A stretch of 64,000 nucleotides of DNA from Palsa-295 sp963785585 (lineage in GTDB: Bacteria > Acidobacteriota > Terriglobia > Acidiferrales > UBA7541): NCBI GenBank assembly GCA_963785585.1, contig CAWAVW010000004.1, positions 1,426,001 through 1,490,000 of the forward strand, written 5' to 3'. The notes beneath the pieces are model-generated. The model had not been told where the DNA came from. It ran no database searches and saw only the letters and a program-made list of their open reading frames with translations. Numbering within the stretch: position 1 is the first letter of the stretch; each line of letters begins with the position of its first letter. Positions 1 through 7,882 of this stretch are shown here, piece after piece. The translations under genes and the position numbers were made by a program.

Positions 1-5
1 TCGAG

Positions 6-1940
6 ATGAACGCGACTCCGAACGACAGAATGAGCGGTGCGGCGGCGGACAGTCCGGCGGCGGTGTATGCGCGGAGGCTGGCGGAGCTGCGTTTGGCGGC
101 GGCTGGACTGGCGAAGCGCGATGAGATGTATGGGAGAGTGAAACTTGGCGTGCTCGCGGCGGGAATTGCGGTGGCGGTGGCGGCGGTGCTGTACCACGCG
201 TTTTCGGCGTACTGGGTGATCGTGCCGGTGGCGGCGTTTGTTTATTTGGTGGTGGCGCACGAGCGCGTGTTGCGCGAGGTGCGGCGGACGGCGCGGGTGA
301 TCGCGTTTTACGAGCGCGCCATGGCGCGGGTCGAAAATCGCTGGCAGGGAACGGGGCAATCGGGCGAACGGTTTCTGGATGCGCGACATCCGTATGCGCG
401 CGACCTGGACATTTTCGGGCGCGGCTCGATTTTCGAATTGCTTTGCATGGCGCGAACGAAGGCCGGCGAAGAAACGCTGGCGGCGTGGCTGCTCGGTCCT
501 GCGTCGCCGGAGATTGTGCGCGAGCGGAATGCGGCGGTGAGCGAACTGCGCGGGCGTCTCGATCTGCGCGAGGACCTGGCAAATCTGGGGGAGGATTTGC
601 AGTCGGGCGTGCAGCCGGAGGCGCTGGCGAAATGGGGCGAGGGGTTTGCCGATCCGCGGACGATGGTGAAGGCGACGAAGCGCGGTGCAGCGCCGCCGGC
701 GGATGGCAATGCGAGCCCGAGCGCGGAAACTTACGCGCCGCTGCCGGAATTTTCGACCCGCTTGCGCGCGGTGGTCGCGGCGCTCAGTTTCCTATGGCTC
801 GCGGGATTGGTCGCGTGGATCGGATGGAGCGTTCACTGGCTGATTATTGGGGCGAGCCTGGAGGGTTTTGCGTTTACGTTTCGATTTCTGAAAAGTATTC
901 AGCAGCAAGTGGGGGCGATCGAGAGGTCGGCGAAGGATTTGGCTTTGCTCGCGGCGGTGCTCGGGCGGCTGGAGCGCGAGACATTTTCGGCGCCGCTGCT
1001 GGCGGCGTTGCGGGAAAAGCTGCGGGGCGACGGAGTGGCGGCTTCGGTGTGCGTGGCGAAGTTGAACCGGCTGATCGAGCTGCTGGATTCGCGGCGGAAT
1101 CAGGTGGTGGCGCTGATCGATCCGTTTGTGATGTGGTCGCTGCAGCTGACGTTTGCGATTGTGGCGTGGCGGCGGGCGCATGGGCCGTCGATTCGTCGAT
1201 GGCTCGCGGCGGTGGGAGAGCTCGAGGCGCTGTCGGATTTTGCGGGGTACGCGTACGAACATCCCGGCGATGTGTTTCCGGAATTCGTGGAGGCGCGCGG
1301 AGCCGATGGGAAGCTCGCGGCGTGTTTTGATGCGGAGGGTTTTGTGCATCCGCTGCTGCCGGAAGAGCGCGCGGTGCGCAACGATTTGAAATTGGACGAT
1401 GCGTTGCGGCTGATCGTGATCAGCGGTCCGAACATGGCGGGGAAGAGCACGTTTTTGCGCGGCGTGGGAGTGAATGCGGTGCTGGCGCAGGCGGGCGCTC
1501 CGGTGAGGGCGCGACGGTTGCGGATGTCGCGGCTGCGCGTGGCGGCGTCGGTGTGCATTTTGGATTCGCTCGAAGGCGGGATCTCGCGATTTTATGCGGA
1601 GATTACCCGGCTGAAACTGATTGTGGATCTGACGCGCGAGGATTTGCCGGTGCTGTTTCTGCTGGATGAGCTTTTGAGCGGAACGAATTCGCACGACCGG
1701 AGGATTGGAGCCGAGGCGATTGTGCGGAGTTTGTTTGAGCGCGGGGCGGTGGGGTTGTTGACGACGCACGATCTGGCATTGGCGGAGATCGCCACGGCGA
1801 TGGGAGCGCGGGCGTCGAATGCGCATTTCGAGGATCATCTCGAGGATGGAAAGTTGTGCTTCGATCACCGGCTGAGCGATGGAATTGTGAAGACGAGCAA
1901 TGCGCTCGAGTTAATGCGGTCGATTGGGCTGGAGATTTAG
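6..1940 (+). CDS. MutS-related membrane-anchored ATPase
   Basis: The C-terminal part is a MutS-family ATPase (domain V). The Walker A motif GPNMAGKST lies at about residues 474-482, the Walker B with DE at 554-555 (LLDELLSGTN), and a TTHDLAL switch follows. The N-terminal half lacks the mismatch-recognition domain of true MutS. It carries two hydrophobic segments near residues 45-85 and another pair near 255-300, so the protein probably sits in the inner membrane. Length (644 aa) is well below MutS (about 850 aa) and fits the 'MutS-like, membrane' group seen in Acidobacteria and Bacteroidetes, whose role is unknown. ATP binding is near certain; a role in mismatch repair is not supported. The ATG at 30 is an alternative start; what lies upstream is cut off by the window edge. 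Confidence 0.85.
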   Translation: MNATPNDRMSGAAADSPAAVYARRLAELRLAAAGLAKRDEMYGRVKLGVLAAGIAVAVAAVLYHAFSAYWVIVPVAAFVYLVVAHERVLREVRRTARVIAFYERAMARVENRWQGTGQSGERFLDARHPYARDLDIFGRGSIFELLCMARTKAGEETLAAWLLGPASPEIVRERNAAVSELRGRLDLREDLANLGEDLQSGVQPEALAKWGEGFADPRTMVKATKRGAAPPADGNASPSAETYAPLPEFSTRLRAVVAALSFLWLAGLVAWIGWSVHWLIIGASLEGFAFTFRFLKSIQQQVGAIERSAKDLALLAAVLGRLERETFSAPLLAALREKLRGDGVAASVCVAKLNRLIELLDSRRNQVVALIDPFVMWSLQLTFAIVAWRRAHGPSIRRWLAAVGELEALSDFAGYAYEHPGDVFPEFVEARGADGKLAACFDAEGFVHPLLPEERAVRNDLKLDDALRLIVISGPNMAGKSTFLRGVGVNAVLAQAGAPVRARRLRMSRLRVAASVCILDSLEGGISRFYAEITRLKLIVDLTREDLPVLFLLDELLSGTNSHDRRIGAEAIVRSLFERGAVGLLTTHDLALAEIATAMGARASNAHFEDHLEDGKLCFDHRLSDGIVKTSNALELMRSIGLEI

Positions 1941-2380
1941 AGGGCCGGGGGTAGCGGTGATGGTGAGGCGAAAGAGCAGATTTGCCGATTGCGGTGAGGC
2001 GAGGATGCACGCCGGGTGACGAGGATGATCCCGCGGAAGCAACGGCAAAGGCTGGCGGGCATGAGGCCGCCGCTACAAAGTCAACGTCAAAACCGGAAAC
2101 GTCAAAGGCTGGCGGGCATGAAGCCCGCCGCTACAAAACCTGAGGATGTTTGGCTGCCGCCGGTGCCGTGTCGGAGCCGGCAGATTGCCACGGCACGCCA
2201 GGAAGGCACGCCGTCCGCTGCGCGGCCGGCGCTCGCAGACGTGGGCGTCTACGCTACGAAAGGCTGCGTTCGTTGCTTGGCCGAAAATCAAGCGTGCGTT
2301 GCGGAAAGCTGCCCGCACGACGAAAACCGTCGTGCGGCCGCTACACAGTCAACCCCATGCGGGAATCCATTAGCGGGAAA
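1941..2380. repeat. Intergenic hairpin-repeat block (families A, G, C)
   Basis: No gene is seen. Two family A hairpins occur at 2047-2080 (decayed stem) and 2104-2138 (intact GGCGGGC/GCCCGCC). A family G element is at 2203-2275, with a CAGACG TGGG CGTCT hairpin and the tail CTACGCTACGAAAGGC. A family C hairpin is at 2305-2350 (CACGACG AAAAC CGTCGTG). Short ORFs across the block are shadows of the repeats. Confidence 0.85.
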
Positions 2381-2648
2381 AGACTGCTCTGTGTCGCACT
2401 GTTAACTACCTGACGCTGATTATTCACATCGATAATTGCGATTGGACGGTGCCCGGCCGTTCGCGCAAACTGTTCTTGCCACTCCATGGCCCTGTAGCCG
2501 TGGAGTCGTAACCAGGTACACAGAAGTTCTGCTACGTGCCGCCGAAGATGGGCGGACCTGCTGACCGCGTCGTCTGCAAAGAGAAACAACCAACAACGCT
2601 CGCGGTGTGTGTGTGAAGCGTTTCAACCATATTCCACAGGAGGAATAT
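2381..2648 (+). promoter_or_regulatory. Repeat-free leader upstream of small secreted protein
   Basis: This stretch is lower in GC than the repeats and carries no member of the repeat families. A hairpin formed by ACTCCA and TGGAGT lies around 2480-2507. A strong Shine-Dalgarno AGGAGG at 2638-2643 sits 5 bases before the ATG at 2649. The promoter and a 5' leader are probably here, but I cannot assign -35/-10 boxes with confidence. Confidence 0.4.
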
Positions 2649-3137
2649 ATGAGTTCCGAAGAAATGACCCAAGCAACGGTAGGATTCGACGCCGACAAGG
2701 CTACGCGTTTCGCGAAAAGCCTGGTGCAGATTGCGGTGTTGTTGATGGCGCTGGTGGCGATGACGGCCAGCCCGGAATCGGTGCAGGCGCAATCGGCGGC
2801 ATACGGAAAGTTCACGCTGACGACAACCACGCGGATCGGTGCGGTGGAATTGCCGGCCGGCGAATACAAGTACGATGTGACGATCACCAGTTCGTTGCCG
2901 CTTTTGAATGTGCGTTCGCTGACCACCACGGCGGGAACGTATATTTTTCCGTCGGCGATTGTGGCGCTGAAGAGTCCCGGCGCGGACAAGTTGACGCTGA
3001 AGGAAGCCAACGGCGAGTTGTACGTGAGTTCGCTGGCGGTGAAGGAACTGGGATTGGAATTGATTTATGCGGCGCCGAAGACGAAGGCGGAGTCGGCGAA
3101 GCTGGTGCCTGCGAAGTATGTGCAGGCGGCGAAGTAG
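2649..3137 (+). CDS. Small secreted protein of unknown function
   Basis: Predicted 162 aa. A polar N-terminus of about 20 residues is followed by a hydrophobic stretch (LVQIAVLLMALVAMTA) and a signal-peptidase-like site after VQAQS, so export to the periplasm is likely. The mature part is short, Thr/Lys-rich and probably beta-stranded (YGKFTLTTTTRIGAVELPAGEYKYDV). The ELPAGEYKY-type phrase recalls small acidobacterial secreted proteins, but I do not recognise a named family. The start is fixed by the strong SD at 2638-2643. It is a single gene with its own leader and a strong terminator at 3184-3219, which suggests it is well expressed. Confidence 0.8.
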   Translation: MSSEEMTQATVGFDADKATRFAKSLVQIAVLLMALVAMTASPESVQAQSAAYGKFTLTTTTRIGAVELPAGEYKYDVTITSSLPLLNVRSLTTTAGTYIFPSAIVALKSPGADKLTLKEANGELYVSSLAVKELGLELIYAAPKTKAESAKLVPAKYVQAAK

Positions 3138-3183
3138 TTTTTTGCGGCAGTAAAGATCGGCCCACCTTGCAGTGAGCGATTGG

Positions 3184-3219
3184 AAAAGAGCAGGCCCGAC
3201 GGGGTCTGCTCTTTTTTTT
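3184..3219 (+). terminator. Rho-independent terminator
   Basis: The stem AAGAGCAGGCCC pairs with GGGGTCTGCTCTT across a three-base loop and is followed by eight T residues. It ends the transcript of the secreted protein gene 47 bases upstream. It is the only textbook intrinsic terminator I can see in the window. Confidence 0.9.
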
Positions 3220-3602
3220 GTTTGCTCGGAAATGCGGAGGCTGGATGGAGAGATGTCGGCGGCGAGCCTGGGAAGCGAGAGGGAATGGCTGGAGTCGTTG
3301 AGATGGCGGGAGGGGCGGCACGAGGATCGAGCGAGGAAGAGTGGGTGCGTGAAGGTTGGAGTCGGGGTGGGTGCTTACATGGCTCAACCTGAACCCCATT
3401 GGAAATGGGGTTCACACAGACGCGAGCGTCTGTGCCACGGCCATGCCACGGCGGTGCCACGGCTGTGCTATGGCTGTGCCACTGCTGTGTCTCGGCTGTG
3501 CTACGACGGTGGTACGGCTGTGCCACGGCCAAGACACGGCGGTGCAATGTGGCGCTGGAGGGATGGGCATTCGCGTGAAAAAAAGAAAGGGGCGGCCGGA
3601 GG
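3220..3602. repeat. Family D double hairpin plus GCCACGG-type short repeats
   Basis: Positions 3220-3357 hold nothing I recognise. A family D element follows at 3374-3440 (stem AACCCCATT/AATGGGGTT, then ACAGACGC/GCGTCTGT). At 3433-3545 the GTGCCACG tail is expanded into about nine imperfect 9-12 base units of the type GTGCCACGGCT. No gene is supported. Confidence 0.8.
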
Positions 3603-4334
3603 CTAGGAGGCGCTGGGGGTGGCGGAGGTGCGTTTTAGTTCGTCGGTGAGGATGACGGCTTCGGCGATTTGCTTCATGGTTTTGCGGGTCTGACGGCTCT
3701 GGCTCTGGAGGGCGAGATAGGCTTTTTCTTCGCTGATGCCGAGTTCGCGCTGCAGGATTCCCTTGGCGCGCTCGATCACTTTTCGCGTGACTAATTTTTC
3801 CGACAGATGAGAGTTTTCGGTTTCAAGGCGCGCGAGTTCGATTTCAGCTCCAACGAGAAAACCGATCGTGGTGATCATGCGGATGTCGCGGTCTTTGTAC
3901 ACATGCGGCTGGATGTGTTGCAGGTTGATGACGCCGACGAGTTTGCCGCGGCAGACGATTGGAACGGAGAGGAAGGCCTGGTAGGAATCCTCGGGGAGAT
4001 TGTTGAAGGCGCTGAAGCGCGGGTCGCGGGAAGCGTCGCGCGAGACGGCGACGGCGGTGCGGTGTTCGGCGACCCATCCGGTGATGCCCTGGCCGACGCG
4101 GAGTTTCAGGCGGTCGATGACGTCGCCGTGAGGATTTTTGGATGCGCGAAGGACGAGCTCGTCGCCTTCCTGCACGTACACGAAGCAGGAATCGCATTTC
4201 ACCAGCGCGACGGCACAGTCCACAACGCGGCCGAGAACTTCGTGAAGCGGGTCGGGCTCGGCGGACGCGATGCGGCTGCCGATGTCGTGCAAGAGGTCGA
4301 GTTCGTGGGTACTGGGCGTAACGGTCGTTTGCAT
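3603..4334 (-). CDS. GAF-ANTAR signalling / antitermination regulator
   Basis: A GAF domain (about residues 20-165) is followed by an ANTAR domain (about 175-230). The ANTAR part includes LVTRKVIERAKGILQRELGISEEKAYLALQ-like helices; this fold binds paired RNA hairpins and prevents transcription termination. GAF domains bind small ligands or sense redox or light, so the protein is a cytoplasmic one-component sensor. No kinase gene adjoins it and no receiver domain is present. The hairpin-rich intergenic DNA of this genome makes RNA targets an interesting question, but ANTAR targets are dual hexaloop hairpins and I have not matched any. Length (243 aa) is normal for GAF-ANTAR proteins. Confidence 0.9.
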   Translation of the reverse strand: MQTTVTPSTHELDLLHDIGSRIASAEPDPLHEVLGRVVDCAVALVKCDSCFVYVQEGDELVLRASKNPHGDVIDRLKLRVGQGITGWVAEHRTAVAVSRDASRDPRFSAFNNLPEDSYQAFLSVPIVCRGKLVGVINLQHIQPHVYKDRDIRMITTIGFLVGAEIELARLETENSHLSEKLVTRKVIERAKGILQRELGISEEKAYLALQSQSRQTRKTMKQIAEAVILTDELKRTSATPSAS

Positions 4335-4481
4335 ATGTAAAGGTAGCGAGTGGGGAGGGGGCCGTCCAATTGCAAAAAGTAATGAGCGGAATCGGAAGAA
4401 TCGTTTGAAGTTTTCATGCGGGAGTAAGAATGGCGAGAGAGGCGCGCCGAGTGGACCTCGCTGCCCATTCGGAGAGTGGAG

Positions 4482-4524
4482 GCACCCACTCTTTGCAAAG
4501 ACTGCAAAGGATGGGGCATCCGAA
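4482..4524. repeat. Family E hairpin between GAF-ANTAR gene and cutC
   Basis: CCCACTCTTTGC is followed after a short loop by GCAAAGGATGGGGCA, a slightly decayed copy of family E. It lies in the 211-base gap that also holds the promoter of the GAF-ANTAR gene; cutC reads the same way from further upstream. Confidence 0.75.
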
Positions 4525-4545
4525 AATTCAACGGCGCGGCGCGGA

Positions 4546-5346
4546 TTAGAGTTGAGCGGCGGAGACGAAGGCGCGGACCTGGAAAGCTTGAATGACGGAG
4601 GGCGGATCGGCGACCTGCGTGGCGACGTGATGCGAGGAAGAGGCGTGGGAGACGGCGGAGCTCGGCGCGTCGGCGAATGCCGGTACGGCGCTGGGGTTGA
4701 GGCTGGAGTGAACTTCGCGGGCGCCGGTGCGCTTTACGATTTCGCGGACGTTGTGTTCGCGAATGCCGCCGCCGGCGAGGATGGCGATGCGGTTTTCGGC
4801 CGCGGCGATCAAAGCGCGCAGCGAAGCGGCGCCGTCGAGCGCCGAGACCGAGCCTTCGAATTTTGCGCGGGCGACGCCGCTGGTAAGGATGCGGTGGCAA
4901 CCGGTCGAGATCACGTCTTCGAGAGCTTGCGCATCGCCGGATGCGGCGCAGGCAAGTTCGAAGGCGCGATGAAAGGTGACGTTGAGAGGCCCCGCGAGTT
5001 CGACGAGCTCTTTCGTGGCGGCGATGTGGACTGAGCCGTCGCGGTGCAGCGCGCCGATGGCGACGCCGTCCGCGCCGAGAGACTTGGCCTGGGCGATCTG
5101 CGCGGCGGCGGTCGCGAGTTCTTCGGGCGTGTAGGTGAAATTGCCGGCGCGCGGGCGGATGAGCACTTGAAGTTTAATTTTGATGGCGGCGCGAACGTCG
5201 CGAATCAGTTGGGCGGGCGGAGTGATGCCGCCTTCGTCGAGATCGATGCAGAGTTCGATGCGGTCGGCGCCGCCGCGTTCGGCGGCGAGGGCGGAGGAAA
5301 GGGAATCGACGCAGATTTCGACGAGAGTTTTGTGGGTGGGCGTCAT
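4546..5346 (-). CDS. cutC: Copper homeostasis protein CutC
   Basis: This is a full-length CutC-family TIM barrel. It begins with the family signature VEICVDSLSSALAAERGGADRIELC and has the conserved LIRPRAGNFTY and GADGVAIGAL segments and ILTSG near the C-terminus of the barrel. CutC was named for copper tolerance in E. coli, but its biochemical function is not established. The last 50 residues (Ser/Ala-rich) extend past the usual family end. It is cytoplasmic with no signal peptide. The ATG at 5346 gives the usual N-terminus. Confidence 0.92.
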   Translation of the reverse strand: MTPTHKTLVEICVDSLSSALAAERGGADRIELCIDLDEGGITPPAQLIRDVRAAIKIKLQVLIRPRAGNFTYTPEELATAAAQIAQAKSLGADGVAIGALHRDGSVHIAATKELVELAGPLNVTFHRAFELACAASGDAQALEDVISTGCHRILTSGVARAKFEGSVSALDGAASLRALIAAAENRIAILAGGGIREHNVREIVKRTGAREVHSSLNPSAVPAFADAPSSAVSHASSSHHVATQVADPPSVIQAFQVRAFVSAAQL

Positions 5347-5914
5347 GGGCGAGAGAACGTCGTCACGTTCGGTGATTCAGTTTACATGAAAGCGGGAAAA
5401 TTCCGGGCGAGGAGAGCGGGGCGTTGCGTATTGGGTACGGCGGGTGCAGAGGCGGCGAGGACGAGGGTAGAGGCAAAGGCAGAGGCAGAGGGAACGGCAA
5501 AGGCGAGAACATTAACACAGAGGACACGGAGGGGGCGCAGAGGTCACGGAGAGGTTGAGGAGGAGTTTAGGGCTGTGGTGGTGGCGCGAGGAGTAGAAGC
5601 AAAGGTGACGGCAAAAGCAAAAGCAAAAGCAAAAGCAAAAGCAACGGCAAAGGCTACGGCGACGGCAAAAGCAACGCCAAAGGCAAAGGCAAAGGCAAAG
5701 GCAAAGGCAAAGGCTGCCCGAACCTGAGAAGCGGTTCGGCCGCTACACAGGCAGAGGCAACGGCAAAAGCAAAAGCAAAAGCAAAAGCAAAAGCAAAAGC
5801 GAAGGCACGAGCAAATGCAACTGCAAAGGCAACGGCACGCCGTCCCGCTGCGGCGGGACGGGCGCGCGCAGACGTGGGCGTCTACGCTACGAAAGGCTGC
5901 GATTGGAATCGTGA
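5347..5914. repeat. Family I tract, long family H hexamer arrays, B and G hairpins
   Basis: No gene is seen. A family I purine-rich tract is at 5505-5560. Six-base arrays (GGCAAA/AGCAAA/AACGGC units) run at 5585-5712 and 5752-5835. A family B hairpin is at 5710-5750 (CGAACC/GGTTCG) and a family G element at 5832-5901, with a perfect CCGTCCCGC/GCGGGACGG stem before AGACG/CGTCT. The open frames across it, rich in Ala-Lys, are artefacts of the arrays. Confidence 0.85.
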
Positions 5915-6742
5915 TTACTGGGAGGGGCAGGTGAGGGGGCCGGAGTAGGACTGGAGGGCGGAGCGGGCGGAGTGGTCGCGGCAAGCGGCGAAGGGGCAGT
6001 CGGAGTCGGCGAAGCCGGAATCGTAGGCGCCGTTGCGGATTTCCGGGACGAGCTTTGCGGCGAGCTGCTGGGATTTTGCGTCTTCGTCGGGCGCCATGTG
6101 CGCGAAATCGATGGAGCGGCCGAAGGCGTTCGATTCGGCTTCGGCGGAAAGTTTCCAGAGCGCGGTAATGTGCGGATCGGCGAGGCCGAGGGCGTGGAAG
6201 CGGAGCGTGTCCGGATAGGGAAGCTCGAAGAGTTCTTCGCGGCTGCCGCACGAGGCGACGATGGTTTGGTTCGCGAGATCGTCGCGGTTGGCGCGCTGGA
6301 CTTCGTCGCGCTCGGCGGCGTCGATCACGCCGCGGACGTCGGATTCGTTGAGCGCGCAAATGCGCTGGCGTCCGGCGATGGATTGCACGGATGCGGAGGC
6401 GAGGATGCGTTCGGCGGCGCGGACGAAGATCGCGTGCGGCGGGCAGTGCGGCCCGGCGGGGACGATTTGAATCTTGCGGACACGGACGGAGGAGGAATCG
6501 GGAGCGACGTCGAGGATTTCGTCGGTCCAGGGCGGAATGGGATTGGATCCCGAGGCGGTGGCGTGCGAGGCGGCGTCGGAGCCGGGCGGCGGCGCGACGG
6601 ATTGCGTGACGATGTAGAAGCGGTCGAGCGGAGGTGCGGGTTTCTTTTTTTCGGCGAGCGCGGAGACGGCGGAGGCGATGGCGAGAATCGCGGCGCAGGC
6701 GGGAGCGACTTTGCGGAGTCGGGAGTGGGGCGAGCCATGCAT
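5915..6742 (-). CDS. Secreted protein of unknown function
   Basis: Predicted 275 aa from the ATG at 6742, which directly precedes a signal peptide (positive N-terminus, then ACAAILAIASAVSALA). The frame is open much further upstream, but that part is compositionally unlike protein. The mature region has paired Cys residues (GPHCPP, RICAL, VASCGS, DCPFAACRD) that could form disulfides, consistent with a periplasmic location. The central region includes IYRQRI-like and DEVQRANRDDLANQTIV segments. I do not recognise a domain. It is isolated, between repeat blocks. Confidence 0.7.
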   Translation of the reverse strand: MHGSPHSRLRKVAPACAAILAIASAVSALAEKKKPAPPLDRFYIVTQSVAPPPGSDAASHATASGSNPIPPWTDEILDVAPDSSSVRVRKIQIVPAGPHCPPHAIFVRAAERILASASVQSIAGRQRICALNESDVRGVIDAAERDEVQRANRDDLANQTIVASCGSREELFELPYPDTLRFHALGLADPHITALWKLSAEAESNAFGRSIDFAHMAPDEDAKSQQLAAKLVPEIRNGAYDSGFADSDCPFAACRDHSARSALQSYSGPLTCPSQ

Positions 6743-7136
6743 CGAGGCGGGATTATACCGTGCGGCGGCGCGGTGAAAGACGCCAAACCGCCGGGCGCGG
6801 CGGAGTGGGCGATTGCGGGCGCGGCGCGGAGATCGTGCGCGGACCGTTGCGGCTGGACAAAGCGCCGGTTGGCGTGGGTTTGGGAATCGTGGGCGGGGCG
6901 GACGCGAAGCCGGCGCTGGCCTGGCGGCGATTTTCGGCTGGCGATTGCCTACAGAGAGTACCGTACGGCGCGGTATGGCGGGCGAGTTCGAAATTACATG
7001 GCTGTGGAAAATATACCGGGGGACATTCGCGGCGATGAATTTAATTCGCTCAAAATAGGAGACTAACGCGGCGGCCAAATGGCATTTCCTTTGCGGTACC
7101 GGAAGGCGAGAGGAAATGACCATGGAGGAGCCAGCG
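6743..7136. other. Intergenic region without recognised repeats
   Basis: It separates divergent genes and probably holds both promoters. None of the hairpin families occurs here. A GTACCGTACGGCGCGGTA dyad lies near 6958-6975. The segment 7000-7080 is locally AT-richer (AAAATATACC, TTTAATTCGCTCAAAATAGG), a likely promoter zone for the small gene at 7137, but I cannot fix the boxes. Confidence 0.4.
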
Positions 7137-7376
7137 ATGAGTTCGACGGCGGTCACGTATGACGAAATGTTGGCGACGATGGCGGAGGATGCGACGCAGC
7201 TCGAAATGGCGGCGCTGAAGATGGAGTCGTTGATTCCGCTGGTGACGGGGAAGCTGCAGCGGGCGCGGATTGAATTGACGGCGGCGGTGTTGCGGGAGAA
7301 GTGCTGGCGGATCGAGAGGATGCTGAATTTTGTGAAGAGCACGGAGACGAAGCCGGGGGATTTGCGGGCGGAGTGA
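7137..7376 (+). CDS. Small helical protein of unknown function
   Basis: Predicted 79 aa. The ATG at 7137 has an excellent SD (GGAGGAG at 7124-7130, 6-base spacing); the in-frame ATG at 7116 has a poor one. The product is alpha-helical and amphipathic (EMLATMAEDATQLEMAALKMESLIPLVTGKLQRARIELTA region), with no signal peptide or membrane segment. I recognise no family. Clean SD and codon use like that of neighbouring genes support it as real. Confidence 0.6.
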   Translation: MSSTAVTYDEMLATMAEDATQLEMAALKMESLIPLVTGKLQRARIELTAAVLREKCWRIERMLNFVKSTETKPGDLRAE

Positions 7377-7882
7377 AGGGTGGAGTTTTTCGCGGCGCGG
7401 CGCGTAGAGAAAGTCGGAATGATTGAGGGGTTGAGTTTCGGTCGGAGTGCCTGCCTGGTAGTTTTTCCATCGTAAAAAGGAAGTTTTGTATTGGTGACGG
7501 CGAGGCGCCGCGCCGCGTTGGACGAAATGCGGATGGGTGTTGAGGTGTGTTTGGGCGGTGGGCGTGGGGGCGATCGGCTGAGTTTCGGGCGGCGGTATAG
7601 AGTTGGAATCGAAGTCAAAGTCTAGGTCAAAGTCAAAACCAACGTCGAAGGCAGAGTCAAAACCAACGGCGAAGACAAAGGCAAAAACAAAGTCAACGGC
7701 TGGCGGGCGTGAAGCCCGCCGCTACAAAGACAACGGCAACGGCAACGGCAACGGCGAAGGCAAAAGCCACGACAAAGGCAGACGAAGGGGCGGAGGCAAC
7801 GGCAACGGCCACGGCGAAGGGAAGGGCGGCGAAATCCAAAGTGAAATGGGTTACTATCGGCGTCCGAGTGGGGGATTTCGTG
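7377..7882. repeat. Family H arrays around a family A hairpin
   Basis: Positions 7377-7600 show no recognisable element. From 7603 to 7700 a degenerate six-base array (AAGTCAAAGTC, GGCAAAAACA) leads into a family A hairpin at 7699-7729, then a second array (AACGGC/AAAGGC) to about 7830. The array keeps the downstream hydrolase frame open, so automatic start calls there may be too long. Confidence 0.8.

Noticed and set aside
792..1868. Long open frame opposite the MutS-related gene (358 codons)
   Set aside because: Arg/His/Pro-rich shadow of a GC-rich gene; no start signal, no family, and the + strand frame has clear ATPase motifs.
2016..2413. Several frames downstream of the MutS-related gene
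   Set aside because: They translate family A, G and C repeats in different frames.
5044..5830. Ala-Lys-rich open frames
   Set aside because: They translate six-base repeat arrays and continue antisense into cutC; not proteins.
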